A stretch of DNA of 64,000 bases from Biscogniauxia marginata (Eukaryota; Ascomycota; Sordariomycetes; Xylariales; Xylariaceae). The stretch covers positions 434,001-498,000 of the forward strand of contig MU404057.1 in the NCBI GenBank assembly GCA_022695795.1, in the 5' to 3' direction. The position numbers and the translations under genes were made by a program. Numbering within the stretch: the stretch's first letter is position 1; each line of letters starts with the position of its first letter. Below are positions 14,064 through 25,309 of the stretch, one piece after another. Under the pieces are notes generated by a model. It did not search any database. It saw only the letters and a list, made by a program, of their open reading frames with translations, and had not been told where the DNA came from.

Positions 14064-15849
14064 ATGCTTCCATATTTGGTCTTTGTTACGGGGCTACTGC
14101 TGCTAGGAACCCAGGCGAAGCCTGTGACGAGGAGATTCAAGATTGAACGGTATCTATCATACAAAACGTTACAGTCTATACTATGAGGAGCTAACCGAGC
14201 ATCTTTCAGGCCAGCTAGCGCATACGCCCCTGATGTAGTAGACAAATTGGAGGAAGAGAGTATCGGCAAGTTTGAAGAATGGGTGGCTAAGAACCCTGCT
14301 GAGTCTGGCTGCACCCTTGAAACGGCAGTGAAGCGGATGGAATGGTACGCACAGATTCATCGTCGGAGGTTTTGTAGTTTCCCGCTGACCCGACAACTAG
14401 GAGTGACCTGACCGTCGAGCAAAGAGAAGAGTACATCAATGCAGTGCTCTGTCTGCAGAAACTGCCACCGAAGGCGCCCAGGGACCTTTTCCCTGGGGCG
14501 TTGTCTCGCTATGATGACTTCGTATGTTAACATATTAACTCCAGACCCAACTTCTAATAGAGAAGATTCCTTCCTACTAACATATCTCAGGTTGGAACCC
14601 ACATGACCACTGCAGTCCAACTTCACTCCAACGTAAGTATTCCTTAAAATTTCTGCTCATGAACTAATGGCACCCTAACAAACATATCCAGGCTCACTTG
14701 CTGCCGGCTCATCGTTACTTCATCTGGGTCTACGAGCAAGCTCTGCGTGAGGAATGCGGGTACACGGGATACCAACCGGTAAGTGAGCAAACGGCATTTA
14801 TTCGGGTTAATGGGTTGCTAACTACGTCTCAGTATTGGAACTACGATCGCTATGCAGCAGACCCTATCAACTCTCCTCTGTTTAACGGCAACTCATCAAG
14901 TATGGGTGGCAACGGTGGGCCTAGTGACTACCCAGGAGTCATGGAACCAATGTTTGAAAAGCCTTACGATATCATCCCATCCGCTGGCGGAGGTGGATGC
15001 GTGACCGAAGGCCCTTTCAAAGAGCGAGTCTTACTGCCATCTCTCTTATTAATAGCTGAGACTAACAAGTGGTACAGCATGGTTGTCAGTCTTGGCCCTA
15101 AGTCGTCGGTCGTGAATGACGTCCCGCCAAATCCTCAAGCTGATGGCTTGAGTTCAAACCCGCGATGCTTACGGCGTGATGTTAACAAGTACTCAGCTTC
15201 TGTCACAACTGCAAATTACTCGTATGCCCTCATTAAAGACAGTCCAGACATCGACTTTTTTCAGAAGGTCTTGCTAGGGCAGCCAGAGAAGAATGACTGG
15301 GGAATACACATGGGAGGACACTACACAATTGGCGGAGATCCAGGTGGCGTAAGTTTCTAATCATTCCTCGCAACATTCTAACCTACGGCAATGGCTTACA
15401 TTATCTAGGACTTCTTTTCATCTCCTGGTGACCCAGTCTTCTACTTCCATCATGCTGCTCTTGACAGGTTAGTATCTTAGTTAGTACCATTACACTTACT
15501 GCTTGAGATAATATGGCCTCAATACGAGCAATGTTAGTGATAAATCACTTACTCACAAAAAATCTTTTTGAATAGGTATTGGTGGATCTGGCAGATGGCC
15601 GACCCAGACAACCGCATGTATCAATACCCTGGCCACCAGTCCGCCGACCCCAATTGGTCTCCAGCGGCCGCTGCGGAGGAAGATATCATCGAGCTTGGAT
15701 GGCTCGCTCCTAATGTCTCAGTTGTGAGTGATCGAAAACCCCTTGATACTAAGGTAATGAAATCATTGGCTAACTAAAGCAACCTACAGAAAAATATGAT
15801 GAACAACATAGGGGGGCACGATGGGAATTTCTGCTTCATCTATATTTAA
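14064..15849 (+). CDS. Secreted tyrosinase (type-3 copper, common central domain)
   Basis: Ten-exon gene coding for 409 residues. Exons: 14064..14149, 14210..14344, 14401..14521, 14591..14632, 14692..14778, 14833..15023, 15078..15348, 15409..15467, 15576..15753, 15790..15849. Phases agree throughout. A signal peptide (MLPYLVFVTGLLLLGTQAKP) implies export. CuA histidines: His118 (VGTHM), His126 (QLHSN) and His135 (PAHRYF). CuB: His298 and His302 (HMGGHYTIGGDPGG), plus the HH at 325-326 (FYFHHAALDR). The SRYDDF motif precedes CuA. The protein ends FCFIYI, so it lacks the long C-terminal shielding domain of melanogenic tyrosinases and belongs to the short secreted class. The sixth intron (15024..15077) uses a GC donor. 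The product should hydroxylate monophenols and oxidise diphenols; the natural substrate is unknown. An AA9 LPMO gene follows 1.36 kb downstream on the same strand. Confidence 0.95.
15024..15077 (+). other. Non-canonical GC-AG intron in the tyrosinase gene
   Basis: The reading frame requires GGPFKD-MVVSLGP across this point. That is met by exon end AAAGA, donor GCGAGT, branch ACTAAC at about 15060-15065, and acceptor TACAG. The nearest GT donor (GTCTTA) breaks the frame. The intron is 54 bp, a multiple of three without stops, so retention would insert 18 residues. Confidence 0.8.
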
Positions 15850-17205
15850 GCTTCTCAGGGATAGGAGGCCATTCTATCTATTTCATGTCCCTTGTAGCCT
15901 TCCGTCATTCATTGAAGTTCATCTACGGTGTGCTTTTTGGCTTGGATTTTCGTTTATTCGCCTTGTTTATGTGACTGACCTTCTTCTGCAATATTCAAAA
16001 AGTTGAATTCCCTACTGCAATGTCTCATTCACTTAAAATTGATCTTGTAGCTATCAGTAATCGAATAGCCTTTTTCTTCCAATGCTACCACACAGCACTT
16101 TGAACCGGGGTCATTTGTATACTAGCAGGGGAATATCTAGCTTCTCCGATATCAATAACATTGTTGGTCCTTAGCTAAGCAGCTACCTATATACACTATG
16201 TTAGACTAAGAGACTAGGCACTTGCTGGCCTTTTGTAGAAGAGGTCTGATGGTCTTTTATTACCCCATAGAGAGTCTCGAGGAATAGTTACATACATAAT
16301 ATGTTACATAGAAAGTTGAAGTCCGCCCACCTTGAGCGGTATCACTTGTGTAGTCTGTTGACCGCTAGCCAGTTGCTTATTACTATCTTGAATTGGAATT
16401 TAAGGAGCGGGCTCCTCTGCGAACTGCCCCAGATAAACCTAGTTCAAGCCACAACGAGATTCTGTCTTCAGTAAGAGTGCGACCTAATTTACGAAAATGT
16501 CTTGAAACAATCGTCGATTCTAGGTATGATATATACCTCAGTGGTTGATGACCCTAAGATGATTCGTTTTTCTGCTAGAGGATTCATCCTTGGCGGCGTC
16601 CGAGCACGAACATAATGATCCTTTCGTTATAGGAATTCTCCAATCATCGACATCAGCAAAGTTATTACATCCAGCAATGGGAGTTTTTACCGAAGTAGGG
16701 GTACCAGGTCCTCGGTACGGCCCAGGGGTATACGCGAGACAGCATGTGGGGTCAAAGGGTTCAAGTAAAGTAGATGTGGGTTCAGTAGCGCGTGGCAGGA
16801 GGATCGTGTTTCACCAACCGCCATATCCTGTCCGCAGACTATACCCCTTTCATTCGGAAATGCGATTTTACTACCCGCTTGGCACCCCGAATGAGCTTCT
16901 TTCCCGCTCGGGTAGATGAGGAAGGGTTATCGGCTTCAATTTATCATCGACGTAGCTTGACGAAAGACTTAACTAATTATCCAGCGCTGGTAGGTGGCCC
17001 TCTCAGGGGTAGGTAGGTTGGAGATGACCTCAAATAAAGCCGCCTCCTGTCACGATGGGGATAACCTAACTCTTGAAATTCTCTATCCTTTTGTCTCCCA
17101 CGTTTATTTTCCATTGTAGTCTTTCGTTTCTTATTCGAATCTGGTATTCTGTACTTCATTGCGATCAGTGATCTGCATTTCCTTCATTCCAAACTGCCTA
17201 TCAAA
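15850..17205. other. Intergenic between tyrosinase and LPMO
   Basis: About 1.36 kb with no recognisable gene. Short open frames at 16590-17016 have no domain and lie in the LPMO promoter region. Confidence 0.55.
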
Positions 17206-18352
17206 ATGCAGAGATCAATCCTTGTCTCGTCGCTAGTCGCGGCAGTATCCGCTCACCAGAATTTCCACCAGTTCTGGGTCAATGATGTTTCTCCTGGCTA
17301 CCAGGTTGCCATCCGCATGCCTCCTAGCAATAGTCCTGTGGTATGGAGATTCCGCTTGAAACCAGATATGATCATTAACTGACCTTACTATTTAGACTGA
17401 TGTGACAAGCAATGACATTGCCTGCAATGTTAATGGCTCCATTACACCTTCCGGGGTCGAGACTTATGCTGCCAGCGAAGGAGACAAAATCACAGTCAAC
17501 TGGGACATATCATCGCATCCGGGGCCAATCACCCACTTTCTGTTCGGCCCTGTCGATGATGCTTCTCAGTCTAGCGGTGTTGGTGCTGGCTGGTTCAAGA
17601 TTGACGAGCTCGACTATCAGAATGGAACCTGGGCCAACGAAGTTGTTGGGAACAACGGTGGCAATTATACTTTCAACTTGCCCACTGGCTTAGAAAGCGG
17701 AGAGTACTTAGTAGGCCAACCAAGATGACAGCTGCGGAAACTTTTGCTAACGCTTATTAAGCTCCGTTCAGAGATGTTGGCCCTACATGGGGCGCAGACC
17801 GTTGGTGGCGGGCAGTTCTACATCGGCTGCGCTCAGTTGAAAATAACTGGAACTGGAGGCGGCTGCTCTCCAAGCATCTCATTGCCTGGGGCTTACAATG
17901 CCGAAGACGACAACATCTACATCCCCGATGTCTATAACGGCTTCGACCCAACGACGTACTCAGCGCCTGGAGGCTCCGTCGCTGTCTGTGGCGGATCTGG
18001 CTCTACACCCACGACCACCACTAAGGCCGCCCAGCCAAGTTCTTCCATTGCGGCAACCCCAACACCCGCGGACACCACAACTGTAGCACCCACTTCATCC
18101 ATACAGGCTGTTTCTTCTTCACCAGTTTCGGCCTCCGCCCCAGCAAGCACGGCCCAATCTGCGAGTGCGCCCACCACGTTCGCCACTGTCACCTCGTCTA
18201 GCGCTCGTCCAACGGGCACAGGCACCTCGGCCAGCACCGTAGCTCTATACGGCCAGTGTGGCGGTACCGGCTACACCGGTGCTACGCAGTGCGCTAGCGG
18301 AAGCACATGCAAGGTCCAGAACGATTATTACCACCAGTGCATCGCTGCGTAA
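17206..18352 (+). CDS. AA9 lytic polysaccharide monooxygenase with C-terminal CBM1
   Basis: Three exons (17206..17340, 17396..17710, 17762..18352) give 346 residues. The signal peptide ends VSA, leaving His17 as mature residue 1, the copper-brace histidine. The second copper His is in SHPGP, and the axial Tyr lies in [13 protein letters not shown]. The AA9 disulfide cysteines (DIACNVN, IGCAQ) are visible. A Ser/Thr/Pro/Ala linker of about 65 residues leads to a family-1 cellulose-binding module at about 311-346 ([12 protein letters not shown]...[11 protein letters not shown]). The enzyme should oxidatively cleave cellulose or related glucans outside the cell, targeted by the CBM1. Introns are 55 and 51 bp with ordinary signals. 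The upstream neighbour is a secreted tyrosinase, whose diphenol products could serve as reductants. Confidence 0.95.
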
Positions 18353-18691
18353 TCCGCCCAAGCAGGCACAAGGGTCGACAAAGGCCTCATTAGTATCTTG
18401 TGGTTCTTGCAAGATAACGGATTCACCAATTCTGTGTAAATATTCTACCTAGATTTGTCACAATGCTGTATATTATTATAACTTGCCACAATATATTTCT
18501 GAACCATTTTAAAAACGCCTTGTTCGTCTTGAGCTGAAACTAATATACGAAGATGGGGGGATTGATACGTGTTCTAAGCATACTGGGAAAACAACAGTAA
18601 ATACTACTTCATAGATACAGGAGAAGTAGGAAGCAAAAGCAACATTGTACGAAATGCAAAATACAGGTTAAACCACCTAGGTCACCATTTA
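18353..18691. other. Convergent 3' region
   Basis: The 3' flanks of the LPMO (+) and the following minus-strand gene meet here. AT-rich, nothing else seen. Confidence 0.5.
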
Positions 18692-20779
18692 CTAATAACC
18701 CCCGTGTCTAGGCTTCTTCGCCGCGGAGTCCTCTCTATCATCATCGTCTAGCCCTCGCTTGAGGGGGGCCCTAAACTCAGAAGCTCCTCCGAAGTTACCC
18801 GCCCCTGTGCCGGGATATTGATCCCCCTGAGCCGCGCTCTGGATCTGCACCGGCCCACGAGTCCCACCGCTTTCATATGCGCTCGTGCCAAAATAAGTTG
18901 GTGGCGGCGGAGGAGCAGCAACTGCTGAGGTACTGTAGCTGCTATTTCCGCTGAGGTTTAGTCGCGGGGAAAGCCCACCCTCCGGGGTCTTGGCCACGAG
19001 TCCTGTTGGGTTGTCGCCGAATAGGTCACGATCGTCCATTGACACATCACTCACGGGGCTATTGAACGTCAGTCTCGGAACCTCGGGGCCCGTGTTGGTG
19101 TCGGGCTGGTCGGTATTGAGTGTGCCGAGGCCGGGGATTCCGTGGTAGGTATGAGCGAAGCTGGCTGGTTCCATCGGAGCAATCGGCGCGCGGGAGTCTT
19201 GGCTCTCGTCTTCTTCAGATGAATCGGAGTCATCCATTGCGTACACTCCGCCGCTGATGTAACGTTCATCTGGGGCAGCGGAGGCTTCCGGGACTGTGAG
19301 GCTGCCTTCCTCCCTCACGATAGCATCACCGACGGCCAAGGCATCTTGGGGATCGGGCTCTGGATGTCCAGCTCGAGGCCTATACCTAAACCTCGGGGCC
19401 TTATTGATCGGAGTAGGGGTTCGGCTTGGTACTTCCGGTGTTCCTCGGACATTGAGCCTTTGGAAATGTAGCTCTCGATCGTCACGACTACGTATAGCCA
19501 TACTGCTCTCAGGCGATATCGTGTCTTGCCGATTACTAGGCCCAGCAACTGGCTCCTCGGGAAAATCAAGTGAAGAGGCGACTGACTTTTCATCTCCACC
19601 CCCAGTTTGCTTCGTGGAGATCTCTTCCATGAGTGGACGTTGCGTGCGGTTTCCAACTAATACTTGTTTTTGCTTCCTGAGGATTTCTTGCTCGGCTCTT
19701 TTCCGCGACCGCTCCGTGAAATGTAGAACTACCGGTCTTGCATCTTCGTCTTTGTCGAAAGAGAAACTATATCGTTCGTCTGGAAGCTGTTCCTGGCGCA
19801 TAGTTACCGTCGAAGCATTAATATGGCTAAGCTCATCCGGAAAGTACTGGCTACCATCACTAGGAACCTCAAGGCACATCCGAACACGGTACTCAGACTT
19901 CTCGATGCATTGATGTGCGCACGCCTGAAAATAGTTCAGTTAGTGTGGTGCTTCTAGCGTTAAGGGATTCGCCGAAGAGAAGGTGTGTAAAAGAGAGAAA
20001 CTCACAGCCATCATAGACTGTCTGTAAAGATCAATATTGTAACGTTCCTCAAATTCACCCCAAACAAAATCCATGTCTTGAGTATGATGAATCTCTCGCC
20101 TCCACGTAAGAATTTTAAGTCTACGCAAGAACTCGCTCGATATGGCGTAGGCGACATATCCGGTTTTCCAATCGTTGCTAACATCATTCATGTGGAACAT
20201 TCGAACCTTTATATCCCTAGCGAGCTTGATGCTACCCTGTACCAATATCTCAGGAAGTCGCTGCAGAATCATGGCTCTTCGAGTTTGGCGTCCCTCTTCC
20301 CAGAGATCGATAATAGATATATCAGTTACTTCTCGGTCGTAAAACGTTTTTGCTGTTTGATTAGCGTCCGCTGCATCAGGTCTCTTCGGTTGGATGCGTA
20401 GAATGAGTGTAGTCCACACGCCCTTGTCGATTTCGATCGGCCAGACTAGAAACTCTCGTTCCCGAATAGTCTCGAAAAATTTATGCATGCGTACGCTCTC
20501 GTAGTCATCAGAGTATACCCTCTCGATCTCCTTCATACCCTGTGCGAACTCGTTCTCAAGCGAGGAGAAGAAGCCGAAATGGTCTGTTTCTGGCGTGGAG
20601 ACGATACGCTGGTTGGGCAGCTTGCGGTGCTCCCAGAACAACGCATTTCGGATCGAAAATGCATCTACAGGGCGATCTCGTTTGATCTGCAGGACATACA
20701 TCGAGTTGGCGTCTACCAATATTTTTTTGACCATTTCGTTTGTTTCCTTAGATAGTGGTATAGACCATCCATAATCAAC
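18692..20779 (-). CDS. Unrecognised two-exon protein with disordered, NLS-like C-terminus
   Basis: Exon A 20734..20006 (ATG at 20734) joins exon B 19924..18692 through a GTGAGT donor and TTTTCAG acceptor, phase 0, giving about 653 residues. The first 300 residues look globular, with motifs such as RNALFWEHRKLPNQ, FLVWPIEIDKGVWTTLILRI and YVAYAISSEFLRRLK. The rest is acidic, Pro/Ser-rich and disordered, ending in KKPRHGGY after a KR..DDDD stretch that resembles a nuclear localisation signal. The frame stays open for 15 codons upstream of 20734, to a CATAG acceptor at 20780 preceded by a CTGAC branch-like site. A further 5' exon may therefore exist, although I could not find it. I recognise no family. 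Confidence 0.7.
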
Positions 20780-22747
20780 CTATGTCAGATCGGTCAGCAG
20801 GCCTTCTTATATCTCCTGCCCTTAATCAGGAGGGCACATTTCGAGCGATATAGAACTCAAGATCTAAAGAAGTGTACATATTGATAGAAGTTTTATATAC
20901 TGAAATTATCATCAGCAAAATAAAATGTAACTTGTTTAACTGACCCATTGGCTGGTAACAGCTCTAGCGCCCGAGGTTGGCTGTGACGCCTTTTTGTAGA
21001 AAAATGGTGGCCCCCTTTCACGGGCTATGGCATGACTTTTAGGCATCTTGACGACTGAAATATATATATATATATATGAATGATCGTTGATTATCTTTGT
21101 ATCAAGAAATGATCTCTGTGATTGGTTTTTAATATGTGAAGCCAAGTGTCATGTATTACTAGAGCACTGCTCACGGTTGCAGAGACAGAGGCAGTTTTAT
21201 GGAGCAATTAATTAGAGAGCATTCATTGTACCAAAATAAATTGAAGTACATGGTTAGAAAAAGATCATTGTGCAGAATTTTAGGCCTCGGGGGCCGTGGT
21301 GGACGAAAACGTCTCTTTGTCCTTTAAGGACGTTATGATTTTCTTTCTTTTGGTGACTGCCAAGATAGCGGAAGCGGAAACAGTGGCATCGATATTATTT
21401 AACCCTTTCTGCATTAAAGAATTAGGTATTAACTATATCCAGGTATACCGAATTAAAGTTGCATATTCTATCTTGTATGAAAGCCTCTGACGACGTATGT
21501 CTAGTTGTTGGCCGGTATACCGCCTGATTCACTCCTTCGGCGAGGTCGAGGCGATTGAGGACATCCTCGTAATGAAACTTCGACGGCGAGCTGTATGGGA
21601 TCGCCCACACGGGGTTATTGCCGCTGGCTTCGGTGCATGTGGCCCCTCCCTTTTTCTCTCATGCTCTCTAATATGTAGTTTCATGGCCCCTATACGTTAG
21701 ATGCGGGAGGCTAAGACTGATTAATGATATATAGGAGATAAACCAGGACTGTAGATCCACGTACAAACCGGACCCCTCTAACTAAGCATCATCCAATTTG
21801 TAGGCTTGTATTGTGACCGATCCTCTCTCCATTAATAAAATCACACACAACATGTGGTCATCTGCTTTAAGTAGCTCAGTTATCATATTCCAAAACTACA
21901 GCTCATGCATGAAGCTCTTATGTTATATGCACTTAATTAAGTATTGCTGACATTGCCTCTGATTGGCTAGTTTGCACCAAGACACAACTAAATAGGAAGC
22001 TTGGGAGGTACATAGGTAAAAGCAAATACGTGATCCACTGCTTCTTCCTCGGAACAGTCGCGACTATATTAAAATCTGATTGTGGAGAGAGCTAAATATA
22101 ATTTAGAATCTATTTGCGCAATTCGAGATCCCGCCGAGTTATAGGTCAACCATAGCATGACAGGATAGGGAGCTATATAGCTCTCGATAGGCCCGCTAAT
22201 TTGCGTTAAGGACTGATTTCATCAGTCAGGGATTGCTGATTCGCACTCTATATATTTGACACACGTTGTCTATTTTCCTTGGTTGTCTCCATCAAGCCAA
22301 GTGTCCTTCCCACCCCATGTCCATCAATAGCGTCCCATCTAATTCTTGCCTCTCGAGGATGCAAGTTCTCTATAAACTTCCAACTATCCACCGGGATAGA
22401 GGAAGGGATGCGAAACATTGGGAACCATCAAGGCGCTCGACAAGCGAAGATGACCGTGTCGTGCTCCCGTAGTGTTGAATACGAGACAGGCCACTCGAGA
22501 TGGGAAAGATCGCATCTAGTAAACCACTGAAGCCCATTCGGCATCTTCCAAGATGATGCAAGAAGAGAGCAGTAGAAGGCAAATACCAGCGCCGGCTGGC
22601 AGGCGAAAAATACCATTTCACGTGGGCAATATTTCCTGTGACGAGCTCACACGTATGCGCCAGGATAGAAGAGCAGGTAGTATGAATGGTGTTAGAAGTG
22701 GCGTTTGTTGACTTATTTCCCAACCCGGTCTATGCCTATAGTCTACG
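20780..22747. other. Intergenic, no gene recognised
   Basis: AT-rich, about 2 kb, with a short (TA)n run near 21060-21076. It may contain the missing 5' exon of the minus-strand gene ending at 18692. No other gene seen. Confidence 0.5.
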
Positions 22748-24097
22748 TTACTTATTATTCGACTTCATCTCGAAGTTGCCGACGCTGTACAACTCAAATC
22801 GCACTCTGGAGGGGTCCACCCCGTGTCTCTGCAAAAAGCTAGATATCTCTATCATGAACTTCTCCGGGCCACATATATAGTAATCGGCAGGACCGCTACC
22901 ATCGAGGCACAGGTCCGCAGGCTTGAGCGAGTAGAAATCGTCCTTGAAATTGGTGGTATAGGAGAGAACGTCATTGTCTGCAAGTCTCGACTTGAAGAAC
23001 TTGGTCTTTATGTTGGGATACGTCTTAGCAAGCTGTTCGACCTGGCCCTGGAAAGGGGCATCGTGCCGTGAGCCCTGAATCCAAGATATAGATCTGTTGA
23101 TTCGCTGCTCGGCGACGGTGGTCAGGATCGACAGTAGTGGAGACGCACACACGCCAGCGGAGATGAGGACAAGTGGGGTGGTGCTGGGATCGTGGGTGTC
23201 GAGACGAAACTCCCCCGCGGGGTGAGTCAAATCTACCGTGTCACCCTCCCGAAACTCGTCGATCAGGGTGTTGGACACAACACCAGGTCTACAAGGCCGG
23301 ACACTGCCAATACTACTGTCCGAGGCGCTGCTGGCAGCAGAGGACATAGGAGGGTCCTCCTCGCTGCTCAGCTTGTTAACGGGGAGTTTAGACTCGGCCG
23401 TAAAATCCCGGGATGCACCGTGATCCTTCTTAATCGTGATGCGGTAGTGATCGGATCGGGGTGCATCGCTCAGTGAGTACTGCCGTAACTGCGAATACTT
23501 CATGCCCGGCACGCGCACTCGCAGAGTGACGTACTGGCCAGGCATGAAGGGGGGCAGCGACTTGCCATCGACAGGCTTTAGGCAAAAAGACACAATATCC
23601 CCCTCGACCGTCTCGGCTTTCTTGGCCGAGATGACAAATGTTCGCCAGCCGGTCCAGCCTGCGAAGTCGCGGTAGATCTGTGCTTCGCGGCCCGTGAGCA
23701 TCTTGGCCATCTGCCAGTAGGCCTTGGTCCAGGCGGTGCCGACCTCGGGCGTCATGGCAGGGCCCAAGACGGCAGCAAAGGCTCGCATCAGGTATCGGCC
23801 GACGATTTCGTAGTGGTCGGGCTGAATGTTCAAGGACGCATGCTTCTGTGCCACGCGCTCCAGCTTGGGGCTCAGGTCACTGATATTAACAATGTTGGAG
23901 GCAAAAGCCAGAATGAGGGCCGTGAGGGCGCGGGGTTGTCTGCCCGTGTGCATGTTGACGCTGTTGAAGTAGTTGTTGAGGTCTGGGTGGTCACGCAGCA
24001 TCGTCTTGTAGAATACGGTCGATATGTGCTCGCCATGTTTCTGGAGGGCCGGGATGGTGTCCTTGACCAATTCGGCCTCTTGTCTGGTGAGGGCCAT
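22748..24097 (-). CDS. Flavohaemoglobin (nitric oxide dioxygenase)
   Basis: Single exon of 449 residues, start MALTRQEAELVKDTIP at 24097. The frame is open further upstream but has no earlier ATG. Domain order: globin (about 1-140, with proximal-His region QKHASLNI), FAD-binding (RQYSLSDAP, PGQYVTLRV), then NAD(P)H-binding (VLISAGVCASPLLSIL, YYICGPEKFM, FELYS near the C-terminus). It converts NO plus O2 to nitrate using NAD(P)H and protects against nitrosative stress, either host-derived or from denitrification. Two oddities: a Ser-rich insertion of about 25 residues before the PGVVSNTLIDEF motif of the FAD domain, and GVC where GVG is usual in the nucleotide loop. The start at MALTRQ gives no evident mitochondrial presequence, so cytosolic location is likely. 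Confidence 0.95.
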   Translation of the reverse strand: MALTRQEAELVKDTIPALQKHGEHISTVFYKTMLRDHPDLNNYFNSVNMHTGRQPRALTALILAFASNIVNISDLSPKLERVAQKHASLNIQPDHYEIVGRYLMRAFAAVLGPAMTPEVGTAWTKAYWQMAKMLTGREAQIYRDFAGWTGWRTFVISAKKAETVEGDIVSFCLKPVDGKSLPPFMPGQYVTLRVRVPGMKYSQLRQYSLSDAPRSDHYRITIKKDHGASRDFTAESKLPVNKLSSEEDPPMSSAASSASDSSIGSVRPCRPGVVSNTLIDEFREGDTVDLTHPAGEFRLDTHDPSTTPLVLISAGVCASPLLSILTTVAEQRINRSISWIQGSRHDAPFQGQVEQLAKTYPNIKTKFFKSRLADNDVLSYTTNFKDDFYSLKPADLCLDGSGPADYYICGPEKFMIEISSFLQRHGVDPSRVRFELYSVGNFEMKSNNK

Positions 24098-24287
24098 GGC
24101 GGCGGCCGAGTGCGGTGGGATCGTATATAGGGAAAGGTCGTCGTTGCGATGGGTTCTCGGCGGGGTGGTTCTCTGGGGTATCTCGGGGGCGGTAATTCGA
24201 GGGCGGTAATAAATCAAGTCGTGTTATACATCGATATTTATCTACTTCTACCTCTACGCCTCTATGCACCTCCTAGAAGAGTTGAAG

Positions 24288-24321
24288 GTTGGAGGTTGAG
24301 GGTTGAGGGTTGAGGGTTGAA
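24288..24321. repeat. GGTTGAG tandem repeat upstream of flavohaemoglobin
   Basis: About four copies of (G)GGTTGA directly visible, roughly 190-225 bp upstream of the flavohaemoglobin start codon. Confidence 0.85.
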
Positions 24322-25309
24322 GCGCTTCAAAGATCTAGTAAAGACAAGCAGATAAGGTGGGATAGATAGGGCAGGGCCTGTTTCGGGGAATTCGTGCTGG
24401 ACAAGGATTGGTTCCTTTTTTCTGTCCTTTTTCTTTTTCTTTTTTTTCCCTTTCCCTGGCTGCTGCTCTCCTTATCAAATCGGGCCTGGGCTCGATCAAT
24501 GCGAAGGGGGACTGGAGGAGTTCAGACCGGAGAACCCAAACGACTGGGCTTAAGTAATGGCGGCACAGGTGTCAATCATCCCACCAGGCCAGTACCGACA
24601 AGGTCACGGGTTAGCAGAGGCATGGAATTCGCCGTGGAAAGGCCTCTTAGGTATTAGTCGATAAGAGACGAGCGATAGATTGGGAAATGCAAGGTGTCGT
24701 AGGCGAAAGTTAATTTTGCTACTAGGCAGGTAGAGGTAGCAGTAGCACAGCCACGCAGTTGCTGCATTCTGTATTTTACGTACGAACGAAGGAACCTTAT
24801 ATTCCGTACTGACTCGATCGTCCGGGGACTGCCGATCTAGCTTAGAAGATGCGCCTCCTTACTACAACATGTAAGCAAGTACCTACCTCAGGTACCTCCC
24901 TGGACACCTAAACCCAATGACCCATGCTGATGTTTCACGATGCACTGCCGGAGAAAAAGAACGAGATGATGGAAAAGCGAGCAGAAGAAAAAAAGAAGCT
25001 AGAATCAGGCGAGCAGCGGGGTCACGAGGGTCTATCGGTGGTCTGATCCATGTGATGAAATTTTTTTTCCCTCTCTCAGACGCAGGTTTCGATACTAGGA
25101 TTCCCCGACTCTCTTAAGACGCAGCCTACCAGCCGGCGGTATGGCACGATAACAACCCTTGCCCACATCTCATCAAACAATAAGTGTTCAATGTCCGTTG
25201 ATAAATACCCCAACATTTAAGTACTGCGCATGGTATACCTAGTATTCTATATATTCATAATCATCATAGTTCTAACTGGTGCGCTTATGCGCTAGACGTC
25301 GCTGCACTC

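Noticed and set aside
24098..24217. Upstream extension of the flavohaemoglobin frame as a mitochondrial presequence
   Set aside because: The extension begins with TTG, not ATG; the first ATG is MALTRQ at 24097.
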